The position numbers and the translations under genes are program-made. From Vibrio sp. JC009 (GTDB taxonomy: Bacteria > Pseudomonadota > Gammaproteobacteria > Enterobacterales > Vibrionaceae), in assembly GCF_029016485.1 (NCBI RefSeq), contig NZ_CP092107.1, forward strand, positions 248,001-312,000: a stretch of 64,000 nt of DNA, written 5' to 3'. Under the pieces are notes generated by a model, which saw only the letters and a program-made list of their open reading frames with translations, was not told the DNA's origin and searched no databases. Shown piece by piece: positions 16,811 to 25,426 of the stretch (positions are counted from its first letter, which is position 1; each line of letters starts with the position of its first letter).

Positions 16811-18931
16811 TTACAGATGTTTCACCCGGCGCATCACTTCTTCTTGCTTACCCAGGTTGAAAGGTCGTGCATCAGGACTACCCAGATAACCACATACGCG
16901 GCGTGTTACTGAGACCTTGGTTGAGTCATGGTTGCCACACTTAGGACAGGTAAAGCCCTTGCTGGTACATTCGAACTCGCCTTCAAAGCCACATTCGTAA
17001 CACTCATCAATTGGCGTGTTTGTGCCGTAGTAAGGTACACGGCTGTAGCTGTAGTCCCATACGTTTTCCAGCGCTTCAATGTTCTGCTGCATATTCGGGA
17101 ACTCGCCGTAGCAGATAAAGCCACCGTTTGATAATGGCGGATAATCCAGTTCAAAATCGATCTTATCGTAAGGGTTAACCTTTTTCTCAACATCCAGGTG
17201 GAAGCTGTTTGTGTAGTAACCTTTATTTGTTACGCCGTCGATAATACCAAACTCTTTGGTGTCGATACGGCAGAAGCGGTTACACAGGTTTTCACTTGGC
17301 GTGCCGTAAAGGCTGAACGCATAGCCTGTTTCGTTCTTCCACGATTCAACCGCACGCTTAAGGAAGCTAACAATCTCAACCGCTTTTTCACCCAGCTCTG
17401 GCTCGTCATATACGTGGCCAGAGTTTTTGTACAGCGCATTAATCGTTTCGTGGATGCCGATGTAACCAAGAGAAATCGATGCACGGCCATTTTTGAAGAT
17501 TTCAGCCACAGAGTCATCCGGGTTCAGACGTACACCACACGCCCCTTCCATATAAAGGATAGGTGCAACACGCGCTTTAACCGTTTCCAGACGGCTGATA
17601 CGCGTTTCCAGTGCACGGCGCGCAAGCTGCAGCTTGTCATCAAGAAGCTGGTAGAACTTATGCTCGTCACCGTTTGCCTTGATCGCAATACGAGGAAGGT
17701 TCAGGCTGACTACACCCAGGTTGTTACGACCATCATGAACTAACTCACCGTTCTCCTCATGAGGGTTCAGGAAGCTTCGGCAGCCCATAGGCGTCTTAAA
17801 TGAACCCGTTACTTCAACCACTTTGTCGTAGTTAAGAATATCCGGATACATTCTCTTAGAGGCACACTGTAGCGCCAGTTGCTTGATATCATAGTTTGGA
17901 TCAGACTGCTTATGGTTCAGTCCGTCTTTAATTGCAAACACAAGCTTAGGGAATACCGCTGTCTTACGGTTTTTACCCAGTCCGGCAATACGGTTTTTCA
18001 GCATGGATGCCTGGATAAGCTTTGATGCCCAGCTTGTACCAAGGCCAAAGCCGAAGGTAACGAAAGGAGTCTGACCGTTTGCAGTGTGCAGCGTGTTTAC
18101 TTCATATTCCAGAGACTGGAATGCGTCGTAACACTCTTTCTCGGTGCGCGCAGTTGCAAAGGCTTCAGGGTTATGGATATCCCACTCTTTTGCAATTTCA
18201 AGGTGCTTGTCGTAGCTCGCCATTACGTATGGCTCAAGGATCTCATCAATACCGTTAATGGTTGTGCCACCATAAATGTGAGATGCTACCTGAGCGATAA
18301 TCTGTGCCGTAACGGCTGTTGCTGTAGAGATAGACTTAGGAGTATCAATCTCAGCGTTGCCCATTTTAAAGCCGTGTGTAAGCATGCCGCGAAGGTCGAT
18401 AAGCATACAGTTAAACATAGGGAAGAATGGTGCGTAGTCCAAATCGTGATAGTGGATATCACCGTTTTCGTGTGCTTGTACAATATCTCTTGGCAGAATG
18501 TGGGTTTTGGCATAGTGCTTAGCCACAATACCCGCCAGCAGGTCACGTTGGGTCGGGATGACCTTGCCGTCTTTGTTTGCATTCTCATTCAGAAGGTCTG
18601 CGTTGCTTTGTTCAATCAGACCCTGAATTTCCTGGCTAAGTGCACTTTTCTTCTCACGGGCGATATCGCGATCGTGACGGTACTCGATATACGCACGAGC
18701 CATGCCCTTGTATGGGCCCTGCATCATTTCGTTTTCAACCAGTGTCTGGATTTCGCCAATATCCACTTCGTAACGGTCTGATAGAAGAGATTCAACCTTT
18801 TCCGCTACAGAGTTAGCGTAGGAGATGACTTCGGAATCAATATAAGTCGCTGAGCTTTCCACTGCTGCAATGATACGCTCTTTAGTAAACGGCGCACGGG
18901 AGCCATCCCTTTTGATAACGACTAGTTTCAA
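16811..18931 (-). CDS. nrdD: Anaerobic class III ribonucleoside-triphosphate reductase
   Basis: 706 residues. The N-terminal 95 residues form an ATP-cone allosteric domain (VIKRDGSRAPFTKERI). The C-terminus carries the zinc site with two C-x2-C pairs (CYECGFEGEFECTS and CPKCG) and the glycyl-radical loop RRVCGYLGS, with the radical glycine at residue 681. It reduces NTPs to dNTPs under anaerobiosis with formate as reductant, and needs NrdG. The promoter region carries two NrdR-like boxes and an FNR box, which fits anaerobic induction and dNTP-responsive repression. Confidence 0.97.
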   Translation of the reverse strand: MKLVVIKRDGSRAPFTKERIIAAVESSATYIDSEVISYANSVAEKVESLLSDRYEVDIGEIQTLVENEMMQGPYKGMARAYIEYRHDRDIAREKKSALSQEIQGLIEQSNADLLNENANKDGKVIPTQRDLLAGIVAKHYAKTHILPRDIVQAHENGDIHYHDLDYAPFFPMFNCMLIDLRGMLTHGFKMGNAEIDTPKSISTATAVTAQIIAQVASHIYGGTTINGIDEILEPYVMASYDKHLEIAKEWDIHNPEAFATARTEKECYDAFQSLEYEVNTLHTANGQTPFVTFGFGLGTSWASKLIQASMLKNRIAGLGKNRKTAVFPKLVFAIKDGLNHKQSDPNYDIKQLALQCASKRMYPDILNYDKVVEVTGSFKTPMGCRSFLNPHEENGELVHDGRNNLGVVSLNLPRIAIKANGDEHKFYQLLDDKLQLARRALETRISRLETVKARVAPILYMEGACGVRLNPDDSVAEIFKNGRASISLGYIGIHETINALYKNSGHVYDEPELGEKAVEIVSFLKRAVESWKNETGYAFSLYGTPSENLCNRFCRIDTKEFGIIDGVTNKGYYTNSFHLDVEKKVNPYDKIDFELDYPPLSNGGFICYGEFPNMQQNIEALENVWDYSYSRVPYYGTNTPIDECYECGFEGEFECTSKGFTCPKCGNHDSTKVSVTRRVCGYLGSPDARPFNLGKQEEVMRRVKHL

Positions 18932-18964
18932 TTTTAACTCCTTACCCTAACAATATTAACAAAC

Positions 18965-19011
18965 ACACTATATAGGGCTTTAAATTTTATCTTGGACACA
19001 ATATGTAGTGG
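18965..19011 (-). promoter_or_regulatory. Tandem NrdR boxes
   Basis: The second box ACACAATATGTAGTGG (18996-19011) matches the NrdR consensus acaCwAtATaTwGtgt at about 14 of 16 positions. The first (18965-18980, beginning ACACTATATAGGG) matches best in its left half. Their starts are 31 bp apart, three helical turns, which is the usual NrdR spacing. They lie 34-80 bp upstream of the nrdD start. Confidence 0.8.
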
Positions 19012-19042
19012 CGTATTAAACGAGAAGCGCACTATAAAAGTA

Positions 19043-19056
19043 TTGATTTAGATCAA
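19043..19056. promoter_or_regulatory. FNR box
   Basis: TTGATTTAGATCAA is a perfect match to the FNR consensus TTGAT-N4-ATCAA. It sits 112 bp upstream of nrdD and fits oxygen-dependent control of nrdDG. Confidence 0.8.
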
Positions 19057-19075
19057 AAAACAGTAAGCAGCGAAC

Positions 19076-19092
19076 AAGATCAAATCGATCTT
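19076..19092. repeat. Palindrome in the nrdD upstream region
   Basis: AAGATC-AAATC-GATCTT, a perfect 6-bp inverted repeat with a 5-bp spacer, just upstream of the FNR box relative to nrdD. AAGATCAA is repeated again 8 bp further on. Could be a further regulator site; not assigned. Confidence 0.35.
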
Positions 19093-19260
19093 AGTGCGTA
19101 AGATCAAGGTATGGCAATAAAGTCATTTTTCATTAAAATTTTGCTAAATCAGGGTTGATTTTTGCTGGTGTCTTTAAGCGCGGGAGCTGAGAGGAAAGCA
19201 AGTGTTTTTGTTATGAATTATTTGCGTTTGACATCCAATTTGGTATCACTTTTTTGCAGC

Positions 19261-19295
19261 ATTGGTGGCTGATTATTTATTAAACAGCCACCAAT
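19261..19295 (-). terminator. Hairpin after the RND adaptor gene
   Basis: ATTGGTGGCTG and CAGCCACCAAT form a perfect 11-bp stem with a 13-nt loop, 10 bp after the stop of the minus-strand adaptor gene. There is no immediate T run, but its position suggests transcript termination or 3'-end stabilisation. The rest of 18932-19304 holds the nrdD promoter sites and nothing else I can name. Confidence 0.55.
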
Positions 19296-19304
19296 AGGAT
19301 TAGC

Positions 19305-20351
19305 TTAATAAGTTAACGGATTAAGTAACAATTTGTCTCCTGCTGAAACGCCTTTTCTGACGATATTGTTTTTCCCCAGCTGAACCAAACGCCTTTTCAC
19401 CTGATCATCCTCAACAATTTTGACGTAATCAAGCTGACCAACCTGATAAATGGCGTCACCGGGTAAAATAACACCACTGACTTCACCGGCAGTAAGTGTT
19501 ACTTTGCCATAGGAGCCGGGATAGATGGTCTGATCGCTGTCCATAGACAGCTTCACAATAAAGCTGCGGGAGTTTGCATCAGCCGCCGGTGATATTTCTA
19601 CAACCTTCCCTTTACCGTTTAAACTGTGTGTGGGGATAGAATATTCCAGCTCTGTTCCAAGCCTTACATTTTTGATCTGACTTTCAGAGATACTGGTTTC
19701 CAGCTGAAGCGTGGCGGGATTGTACATACGCAGAAGTTCCATCCCCGGCGTCGCCGTATCACCAAGATTTACCGGACGTTGCGTCACCTGACCATCAAAT
19801 GGCGCTGTGATAACACTAAATCCATAGGTTGTCTCGGCTTCTACAACCGTCGCTTCCGCTTGTCTGAAATTAGCCTGAGCCGTTCTTAGCTCACTTTCAG
19901 CGCGGTCAAACTCAGATTGTGACAAGAGTTTCTTTAACACCAGCTCTTTCACTCTTTTGTACTCTTTACGTGCAGCGTTTAGCCTGGCTTGCGCCGAGGA
20001 GAGGCTCTGCTCTGTCTGCTTAACCCTTGCATCCAGATCCCGGCTCTCCAGCCTCATAAGTACATCACCCTGTTTAACCATGTCGCCCACGTCCACAAGG
20101 ACTTCTGCGACTTTCGCCGTCAACCTGGCTGACACTGTGGCTTTCTGGTCCGCCACTACGGTGCCGGTATATGAAGTTTTTAGCGGGATCATCTGCTCTT
20201 CAAGAACATGAACTTTTGCGCCCTGCAGATCAGAAAGTTTTACGATTCTCTGCTCCGGCAGCTTTTCAGTAAAGAAGCCCGCCATATACAGGAAAAGTAC
20301 GCCAAGAATAGAAAATAAAACGACACCTAAAAAAAGTTTTGACGTCTTCAT
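19305..20351 (-). CDS. RND efflux periplasmic adaptor (HlyD/MFP)
   Basis: 348 residues with an N-terminal membrane anchor (residues 6-26), lipoyl half-motifs (TAKVAEVLVDVGDMVKQGDVL and YGFSVITAPFDGQVTQ) around a coiled-coil hairpin, and beta-barrel/MP domains. Partner of the RND permease encoded immediately upstream, which it overlaps by four bases. Pump-first, adaptor-second order is the reverse of the other RND operon in this window. The pair follows the ArsR/YeeE genes on the same strand with only 76 bp between, so it may be part of that regulon. Confidence 0.9.
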   Translation of the reverse strand: MKTSKLFLGVVLFSILGVLFLYMAGFFTEKLPEQRIVKLSDLQGAKVHVLEEQMIPLKTSYTGTVVADQKATVSARLTAKVAEVLVDVGDMVKQGDVLMRLESRDLDARVKQTEQSLSSAQARLNAARKEYKRVKELVLKKLLSQSEFDRAESELRTAQANFRQAEATVVEAETTYGFSVITAPFDGQVTQRPVNLGDTATPGMELLRMYNPATLQLETSISESQIKNVRLGTELEYSIPTHSLNGKGKVVEISPAADANSRSFIVKLSMDSDQTIYPGSYGKVTLTAGEVSGVILPGDAIYQVGQLDYVKIVEDDQVKRRLVQLGKNNIVRKGVSAGDKLLLNPLTY

Positions 20352-23300
20352 GCTTCTTCCTCCTCTTGAAGCGGCAGGCCATGCCCTTCAACGTTTTTAT
20401 AAGCCATGTTGTACACAACCGGAATAACAAACAAGGTAAACACTGTGGATGCAGCAATACCGAAAATAATCGCCCACGCCAGCCCGTTAAAGATAGGATC
20501 CAGCGTAATGACCACATTACCAAGTAGTGTTGTCCCTGCTGTCAGTAAGATTGGCCGCATCCTTACTGCTCCTGACTGAATCAGAGCTTCATTCAGTGGC
20601 ATCCCGGCCGCAAGCGACTGCTGGATAAACTCAATAAGGACCAGAGAGTTACGCACCACAATACCGGCAAGTGCGATCATGCCAATCATAGCTGTGGCGG
20701 TGAACAGCGCAGGGTTCGGATACCCATTAATTTCGCTGCTTAACGAATCCAGCAACCAGAAACCGGGCATAATGCCGATAACGGTTAACGGAATAGCCAG
20801 CATGATAATCCCGGACACAGCAGGCAGGCCGGTTTGCACCAGCATGACAATAAATACGCCAAGCAACGCCGCGCCATAGGCGATACCTAAATCACGGAAT
20901 ACGTCCACAGTGATCTTCCATTCACCCTCGCCGCTCCAGACAACGCTGATATCATCACCCACAGACCAGGCGTCTCCTGCCCCGTTATTGAAGTAGTGGC
21001 GTTCACTTAACGGCACACGTTTATCTGAAGACTCGCCATCATGATCGGCCAGTACATCGGCAATAATTTCACCAGGTACCCTGCCCGAGGTTTCAGCATA
21101 GACATAAACGACAGGTTTCAGGTTTTTGTGGTAAATCGGCTGATCGGCTTTGTGTTTTACAAAGCGGCCGATTTCAGAAAGCTGAACCAAAGGCTGTGGT
21201 GCGTCCACAAGGGCTCCGTTAACCAACTGCTTGCTGATCCCCGCCTGACCGCGAACATATAAAGAAAGCAGCTCATTGAGATCGTCTCTGTTTTGATTTG
21301 CTAAGCGAATAGTAATCGGAAGTTCATTGAGTTCGCGTTCCGCCTTAAGGTTTGCCAGAACAAAGCCCTTGTTTGCGGCAGAGATCGTCTGATTGACGTC
21401 ATAAACAGAAACACCAGAAAGCGCCGCTTTTTCATGGTCAACAATAAACTGCCAGGTCTCATACTCACCCTGAATGGAGGTATCGACTTCTGAGACAAAC
21501 TCTTCGCGTTTCAGTCTGTCGGCAACGATCTGAGCCTGCTGTTGCAATCTGGTGTAAGAGGTCGTTTCCTTACCATACACTTCCGCCGCAATGGTTGAGA
21601 TCACCGGAGGTCCGGGTGGCATTTCAACCAGCTGAATATCTGCGCCATTTTGTGCAGCGATTGCTTCTAAATCATTTCTCAGGCGGGTAACAATTTCATG
21701 AGACTGATGATGACGTCGGTCTTTTTCTGCCAGCACGATTCGCAACTCCCCCTGATTAGGAAGAGAGCGCATAAAGTAATGACGAACCATTCCGTTAAAG
21801 TCCATAGGCGAAGCGACACCTGAGAACCCGGATACCGAGGTGACTTCAGGTACGGTTACCAGATAATCAGAAAACGATTTAAGAACATTTGAAGTTTCAA
21901 CAAAGCTCGCCTTCTCAGGCATATTCAGCACTATCTGAAATTCGTTTTTATTGTCATACGGCAACAGTTTTAGCGGAACAAGACGCATAGCCGGCAGCAT
22001 GGCCGCAGCAAAAAACAGCAGTGCCACAATCCCAAGGAAGCCCCAGCTTTTTCCCCTGCTGTTTAACAGCGGGGTCAGCAATTTCTGATACCACTTATAC
22101 AAAAGCGTGGTTTTAACATCGTAGGCACCTTTATCTTCCGCAGCTCTGAGAATCTTCTTCGCCAGCCAGGGCGTGATCATAAAGGCAACAAAGGTACTGA
22201 AAATAACACTCACAGGAACGTTAAATGCCAGAGGTGCCATATAAGGCCCCATCATTCCGGTAATAAAGAACATAGGGGTAAATACGATGACAATGGCTAC
22301 CGTCGACATCAACAGCGCGCTGCGGATTTCCGCCATCGCCATAACGATAGCTTTGGTACGGGAAAGATCTTTTCTTTTCAGATAGCGCTCTATGTTATCG
22401 ATACTGGCAATCGGGTCATCAACAATTAAGCCCAGAGCCAGGATTAACGCGAACAGCGTTACCCTGTTGATTGAATAGCCAAAGGCTAGGTCCATACCTA
22501 AAGCCGCGCCATAACTGATTGGAATCGCGATCCCGACCACCAGTGCGCTTCGCCAGTTCAGGAATAGCCCCACAAAGACCACAACGGTCAGGATAGCGAT
22601 ACCCAGACTGGACACCAAATTAGTTACCTTGTCACTTGCAGTCTGGCCGTAGTCCCGGATAATGCTGATTTCAACGCCATCGGGCAACTGAGTCTGCCTT
22701 ATCTGCTCCAGTTCATGCAAAATACTTTCTGAAACCGCTACAGCATTTGAGCCTTTCTGTTTGGCAACAGAGATAAATACCGCCGGATAGACCTCACTTG
22801 GCTCGCCTTCTGACGGACCATACTGAAACCAGGTATCGGTCTGAGGCTCTTCCGGACCGTCGGTAATGGTTGCCACATCCTGCAGATAGACAGGCTTACC
22901 ATCCACAACATTCACCACCAGTCTGCTCAGATCTTCTGCGTTTTGGAAAAACTGGCCGGATTCCAGCTGATAAACATTACCGGACTGATGAATTAACCCG
23001 GACTCCTGTTTCGTATGAGTCAGCGCGAAAGCATTTCTCAGATCTTCAATGCTGGTTCTACGGCCAGCCATTGAAGAAGCATCAAGAGCCACTTCAACCG
23101 TTCTTGGCTGACCACCTGTTACTTTAACAACATTGGTGCTGTCCAGCGCTTTGAGCCTGTGTGTTGCCTGCTCTGCAATACGTCTTAATTCATAGGTACC
23201 GATTTGCTCAGGCTTAGTGGAATAAAGAGAGGCGATAACAATTGGCACATCATCAATTTCAACCGGTTTTACCATCCAGTTGCTGACGGTAGACGGTATT

Positions 23301-23668
23301 TTGTCCTGATTGGAATAGAGCTTGTTATAAAGCTTGATCAGCGCATCTTCGCGCTGCTCACCAACGAAATATCTGACAATAACCTGAGCAGCGCCTCTCA
23401 TAGAAGAGGAGTAAACATACTCCACACCATCAATTTGGCTCAGAAGCTTTTCTAACGGTTCTGTGACCTGTTTTTCTACCTGTCGTGCGCTAAGACCAGG
23501 AGCCTGAATCAAAACATCCGCCATAGGCACGATGATCTGAGGATCCTCTTCCTTAGGCGTTAGCCAGAGGGATGCGGCGCCGATAACCAGCGCCAGCAGA
23601 ATAAGAATGGGAGGAAAAAAACTGTTCATCACTTTTTGGACAACGTTGGCTTTCAATTCTTTTTTCAT
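20348..23668 (-). CDS. RND family efflux permease
   Basis: 1106 residues, a little longer than AcrB (about 1050), with the twelve-helix two-repeat layout. The transmembrane aspartate pair is present (GLIVDDPIASIDN), with P in place of the usual A after DD. The start has a strong GGGAGGAA-type ribosome site. Substrate unknown. It lies downstream of the thiosulfate/sulfide-type YeeE genes and their ArsR repressor, so a role in exporting a sulfur-related or thiol-conjugated compound is possible but is inference from position only. Confidence 0.9.
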   Translation of the reverse strand: MKKELKANVVQKVMNSFFPPILILLALVIGAASLWLTPKEEDPQIIVPMADVLIQAPGLSARQVEKQVTEPLEKLLSQIDGVEYVYSSSMRGAAQVIVRYFVGEQREDALIKLYNKLYSNQDKIPSTVSNWMVKPVEIDDVPIVIASLYSTKPEQIGTYELRRIAEQATHRLKALDSTNVVKVTGGQPRTVEVALDASSMAGRRTSIEDLRNAFALTHTKQESGLIHQSGNVYQLESGQFFQNAEDLSRLVVNVVDGKPVYLQDVATITDGPEEPQTDTWFQYGPSEGEPSEVYPAVFISVAKQKGSNAVAVSESILHELEQIRQTQLPDGVEISIIRDYGQTASDKVTNLVSSLGIAILTVVVFVGLFLNWRSALVVGIAIPISYGAALGMDLAFGYSINRVTLFALILALGLIVDDPIASIDNIERYLKRKDLSRTKAIVMAMAEIRSALLMSTVAIVIVFTPMFFITGMMGPYMAPLAFNVPVSVIFSTFVAFMITPWLAKKILRAAEDKGAYDVKTTLLYKWYQKLLTPLLNSRGKSWGFLGIVALLFFAAAMLPAMRLVPLKLLPYDNKNEFQIVLNMPEKASFVETSNVLKSFSDYLVTVPEVTSVSGFSGVASPMDFNGMVRHYFMRSLPNQGELRIVLAEKDRRHHQSHEIVTRLRNDLEAIAAQNGADIQLVEMPPGPPVISTIAAEVYGKETTSYTRLQQQAQIVADRLKREEFVSEVDTSIQGEYETWQFIVDHEKAALSGVSVYDVNQTISAANKGFVLANLKAERELNELPITIRLANQNRDDLNELLSLYVRGQAGISKQLVNGALVDAPQPLVQLSEIGRFVKHKADQPIYHKNLKPVVYVYAETSGRVPGEIIADVLADHDGESSDKRVPLSERHYFNNGAGDAWSVGDDISVVWSGEGEWKITVDVFRDLGIAYGAALLGVFIVMLVQTGLPAVSGIIMLAIPLTVIGIMPGFWLLDSLSSEINGYPNPALFTATAMIGMIALAGIVVRNSLVLIEFIQQSLAAGMPLNEALIQSGAVRMRPILLTAGTTLLGNVVITLDPIFNGLAWAIIFGIAASTVFTLFVIPVVYNMAYKNVEGHGLPLQEEEEA

Positions 23669-23701
23669 TTTTCCTCCCTTATTCTCTTTGTAAGAAAGTT
23701 T

Positions 23702-23723
23702 GTTAGCTTTATTTAGAGCTAAC
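23702..23723. promoter_or_regulatory. Inverted repeat before the RND permease
   Basis: GTTAGCT-N8-AGCTAAC, a perfect 7-bp inverted repeat with an 8-bp spacer, in the 76-bp gap between the second YeeE gene and the RND permease. No T run follows on either strand, so it is more likely an operator or processing site than a terminator. The spacer length equals that of the inverted repeat upstream of the ArsR gene. Confidence 0.4.
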
Positions 23724-23744
23724 TATTGTCTGAGGTTAGTTGCA

Positions 23745-24191
23745 CTAAACCGACTCTGCTGTCACCTGGCGGTTTTTTGCGATACAAATCATTAAATTAG
23801 TTGCGCCCAGCCCCACCATCATGGTTGCAAAGAAAAGCACAACGCCTCCATTTCCTGCGGCGAGAGAAGCCACTGCCGGTCCCGGACAGATACCAACCAG
23901 TCCCCAGCCTATGCCGAATGTTGCAGCTCCGGCAATCAGGCGGAAATCGATTTTTTTGTTGTTTGCCAGACAAAACTCTTCAGCGATCATAGGCTTTTTG
24001 CGTGGCTTAATAATCAACAGATAAGCTGGCATAAACACCGCAAGCGCGCCACCCATAACAAAAGCAAGATCCGCAGACCAGTTGCCCGCGACATCCAGAA
24101 AGGCAATCACATTAACAGGGTCTACCATTCCGGAGATTGCCATTCCCATACCAAATAAAACGCCGGCAAAAAGCGATACTAAACGAAACAT
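23745..24191 (-). CDS. YeeE/YedE half-transporter (PmpB-like)
   Basis: 148 residues, about four membrane helices. The signature GIGWGLVGICPGPAVASLA with its conserved cysteine marks the second half of the split YeeE/TsuA family, which takes up thiosulfate or moves sulfane sulfur. It pairs with the adjacent upstream gene (13-bp gap), together equivalent to one full-length YeeE. The genes share a strand with the ArsR repressor. Confidence 0.88.
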   Translation of the reverse strand: MFRLVSLFAGVLFGMGMAISGMVDPVNVIAFLDVAGNWSADLAFVMGGALAVFMPAYLLIIKPRKKPMIAEEFCLANNKKIDFRLIAGAATFGIGWGLVGICPGPAVASLAAGNGGVVLFFATMMVGLGATNLMICIAKNRQVTAESV

Positions 24192-24204
24192 ATTATTCTC
24201 CGAA

Positions 24205-24627
24205 TCAGATTAGGTGTAGACGAACAAAAACGGTCATTCCTGCAACCAGCATAAAAACACAGGTTGCGACAATGGAGCGTACAGACAGACGGCCGATACC
24301 ACAGATCCCGTGTCCGCTTGTACATCCGTTACCTAATTTGGTTCCGATACCCACCAGCAAACCTGCAAGTGCGATCATAGCCGGAGTGGCTGCAAATTCG
24401 GTTGGAATTTCAGCGCCAAAGAAATACACACCGGCCATACCACCGGAGATCATTCCGATAAAAAACAGTAAACGCCATGAATAATCCTTCGTCTTTGGCG
24501 TTAAAAGCCCGGTAAGAACACCGCTTATACCGGCAATTTTGCCATTCACCAACAATAACAATGTGGCCGAGATCCCCAAAAGCACACCACCAAACAACGA
24601 ATCCCAGGGAACAGTAAAGCCCATCAA
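24205..24627 (-). CDS. YeeE/YedE half-transporter (PmpA-like)
   Basis: 140 residues, about four helices. Contains GTKLGNGCTSGHGICGIGR, the cysteine-bearing signature of the first half of the YeeE/TsuA thiosulfate-transporter family. Encoded 24 bp after the ArsR repressor and 13 bp before its partner half. Inner membrane; sulfur compound transport is inferred from the family and from the persulfide reductase gene nearby. Confidence 0.88.
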   Translation of the reverse strand: MMGFTVPWDSLFGGVLLGISATLLLLVNGKIAGISGVLTGLLTPKTKDYSWRLLFFIGMISGGMAGVYFFGAEIPTEFAATPAMIALAGLLVGIGTKLGNGCTSGHGICGIGRLSVRSIVATCVFMLVAGMTVFVRLHLI

Positions 24628-24651
24628 ATAACCCTCAAGTAAAACTAAAAA

Positions 24652-24945
24652 TCAGCGACAAAAAATCACATGTAAATTTTGCAGCAGATGAGCAACACGC
24701 TCATCCGCCAGAGAATAGAAAACCTGTTGTGATTCCTTGCGAACAGTAACAAGGTTGTGCTTTTTCAACACCGTAAGATGCTGAGAAAAAGCCGACTGGC
24801 TCAGCGTTGAGCCTTCCTGAAGCTTACCCGCCCCTACTTCACCCTGTGTCAGTTGACAAAGAACCATCAGCCGTTCCGGATGGGCCATCGTTTTTAGCAA
24901 TTCAGATACTTCATTAGCATTGGTCTGCATTTGAGCTATGTCCAT
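24652..24945 (-). CDS. ArsR-family repressor, SqrR/BigR/HlyU type
   Basis: 97 residues with the winged-helix core (LSQSAFSQHLTVLKKHNLVTVRKE). The two cysteines at residues 30 (MVLC) and 96 (VIFC) are placed as in SqrR, BigR, YgaV and HlyU, which sense sulfane sulfur or oxidants through a tetrasulfide or disulfide bridge. Metal-site ArsR motifs (ELCVCD) are absent. It heads the YeeE operon and is divergent from the DUF2892/persulfide reductase genes. An inverted repeat in the shared intergenic region is a likely operator. Confidence 0.88.
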   Translation of the reverse strand: MDIAQMQTNANEVSELLKTMAHPERLMVLCQLTQGEVGAGKLQEGSTLSQSAFSQHLTVLKKHNLVTVRKESQQVFYSLADERVAHLLQNLHVIFCR

Positions 24946-24983
24946 AGTGGCCTCCGGAAACTCATTTAGTTTGTTTAGATGTT

Positions 24984-25003
24984 ACTAATATACATTCATT
25001 AGT
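24984..25003. promoter_or_regulatory. Inverted repeat in the divergent sulfur promoter region
   Basis: ACTAAT-N8-ATTAGT, a perfect inverted repeat 39 bp upstream of the ArsR gene. Further single ATTAGT copies lie at about 25013 and 25075. Good candidate operator for the ArsR protein, controlling both directions. Confidence 0.5.
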
Positions 25004-25104
25004 CAACACTTAATTAGTAATTTCGGTTTTAATGAAATAAATATTAGACAAAACTAAATTAGCTGATTATTATCATTAGTGCAAGTTCACCAGAGGAATA
25101 AAAG

Positions 25105-25296
25105 ATGACAATTGATAATGGAGTTCGGGTGTTGGCAGGAAGCATGGTGCTTTTGTCTGTGATTCTGACCGCCACCGTTCACGAGTACTTTGTCTGGTTG
25201 ACCGTGTTTGTCGGCTTAAACCTTATCCAGAGTGCTTTTACCGGTATCTGCCCTGCTGTAGCCATACTGAAAAAAATGGGCTTGAGCGAAAGTTAG
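25105..25296 (+). CDS. DUF2892 membrane protein
   Basis: 63 residues, two membrane helices joined by a short turn, with the family ending FTGICPAVAILKKMGL. This is the same domain that forms the membrane part of the rhodanese YgaP. Strong AGAGGAA ribosome site. First gene on the plus side of the divergent sulfur cluster, ahead of the persulfide reductase. It may form a membrane conduit or anchor for sulfane-sulfur enzymes; unproven. Confidence 0.85.
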   Translation: MTIDNGVRVLAGSMVLLSVILTATVHEYFVWLTVFVGLNLIQSAFTGICPAVAILKKMGLSES

Positions 25297-25314
25297 TTCA
25301 ATAGCCAAAAAGTG

Positions 25315-25389
25315 AAATCTAAAAAGGCATATATCTGTCTCAGCTTAGACGTTTTAGCCCTGAGACAGCATGTATGCTTTTTTAGATTT
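25315..25389. terminator. Very long imperfect hairpin between DUF2892 and the persulfide reductase gene
   Basis: Two arms of 29 and 30 nt (25315-25343 and 25360-25389) are nearly perfect inverted repeats around a 16-nt loop. The inner 8 bp (TGTCTCAG/CTGAGACA) are exact; the outer part ends in GCTTTTTTAGATTTTT on the right. It could act as a strong terminator or attenuator inside the operon, or be a small palindromic insertion. About 37 bp separate it from the next start codon. Confidence 0.6.
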
Positions 25390-25426
25390 TTATTTGTATA
25401 TGTTTTCGTCAAAGTTGGAGTAAGCC

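Noticed and set aside
17198..18781. Long open frames (181 and 231 codons) on the plus strand opposite nrdD
   Set aside because: They are antisense to a certain, highly conserved gene, have no ribosome sites and give cysteine-rich protein without family features.
23702..23723. Terminator between the YeeE genes and the RND permease
   Set aside because: The stem is AT-rich with no T run after it on either strand, so read-through into the pump is expected.
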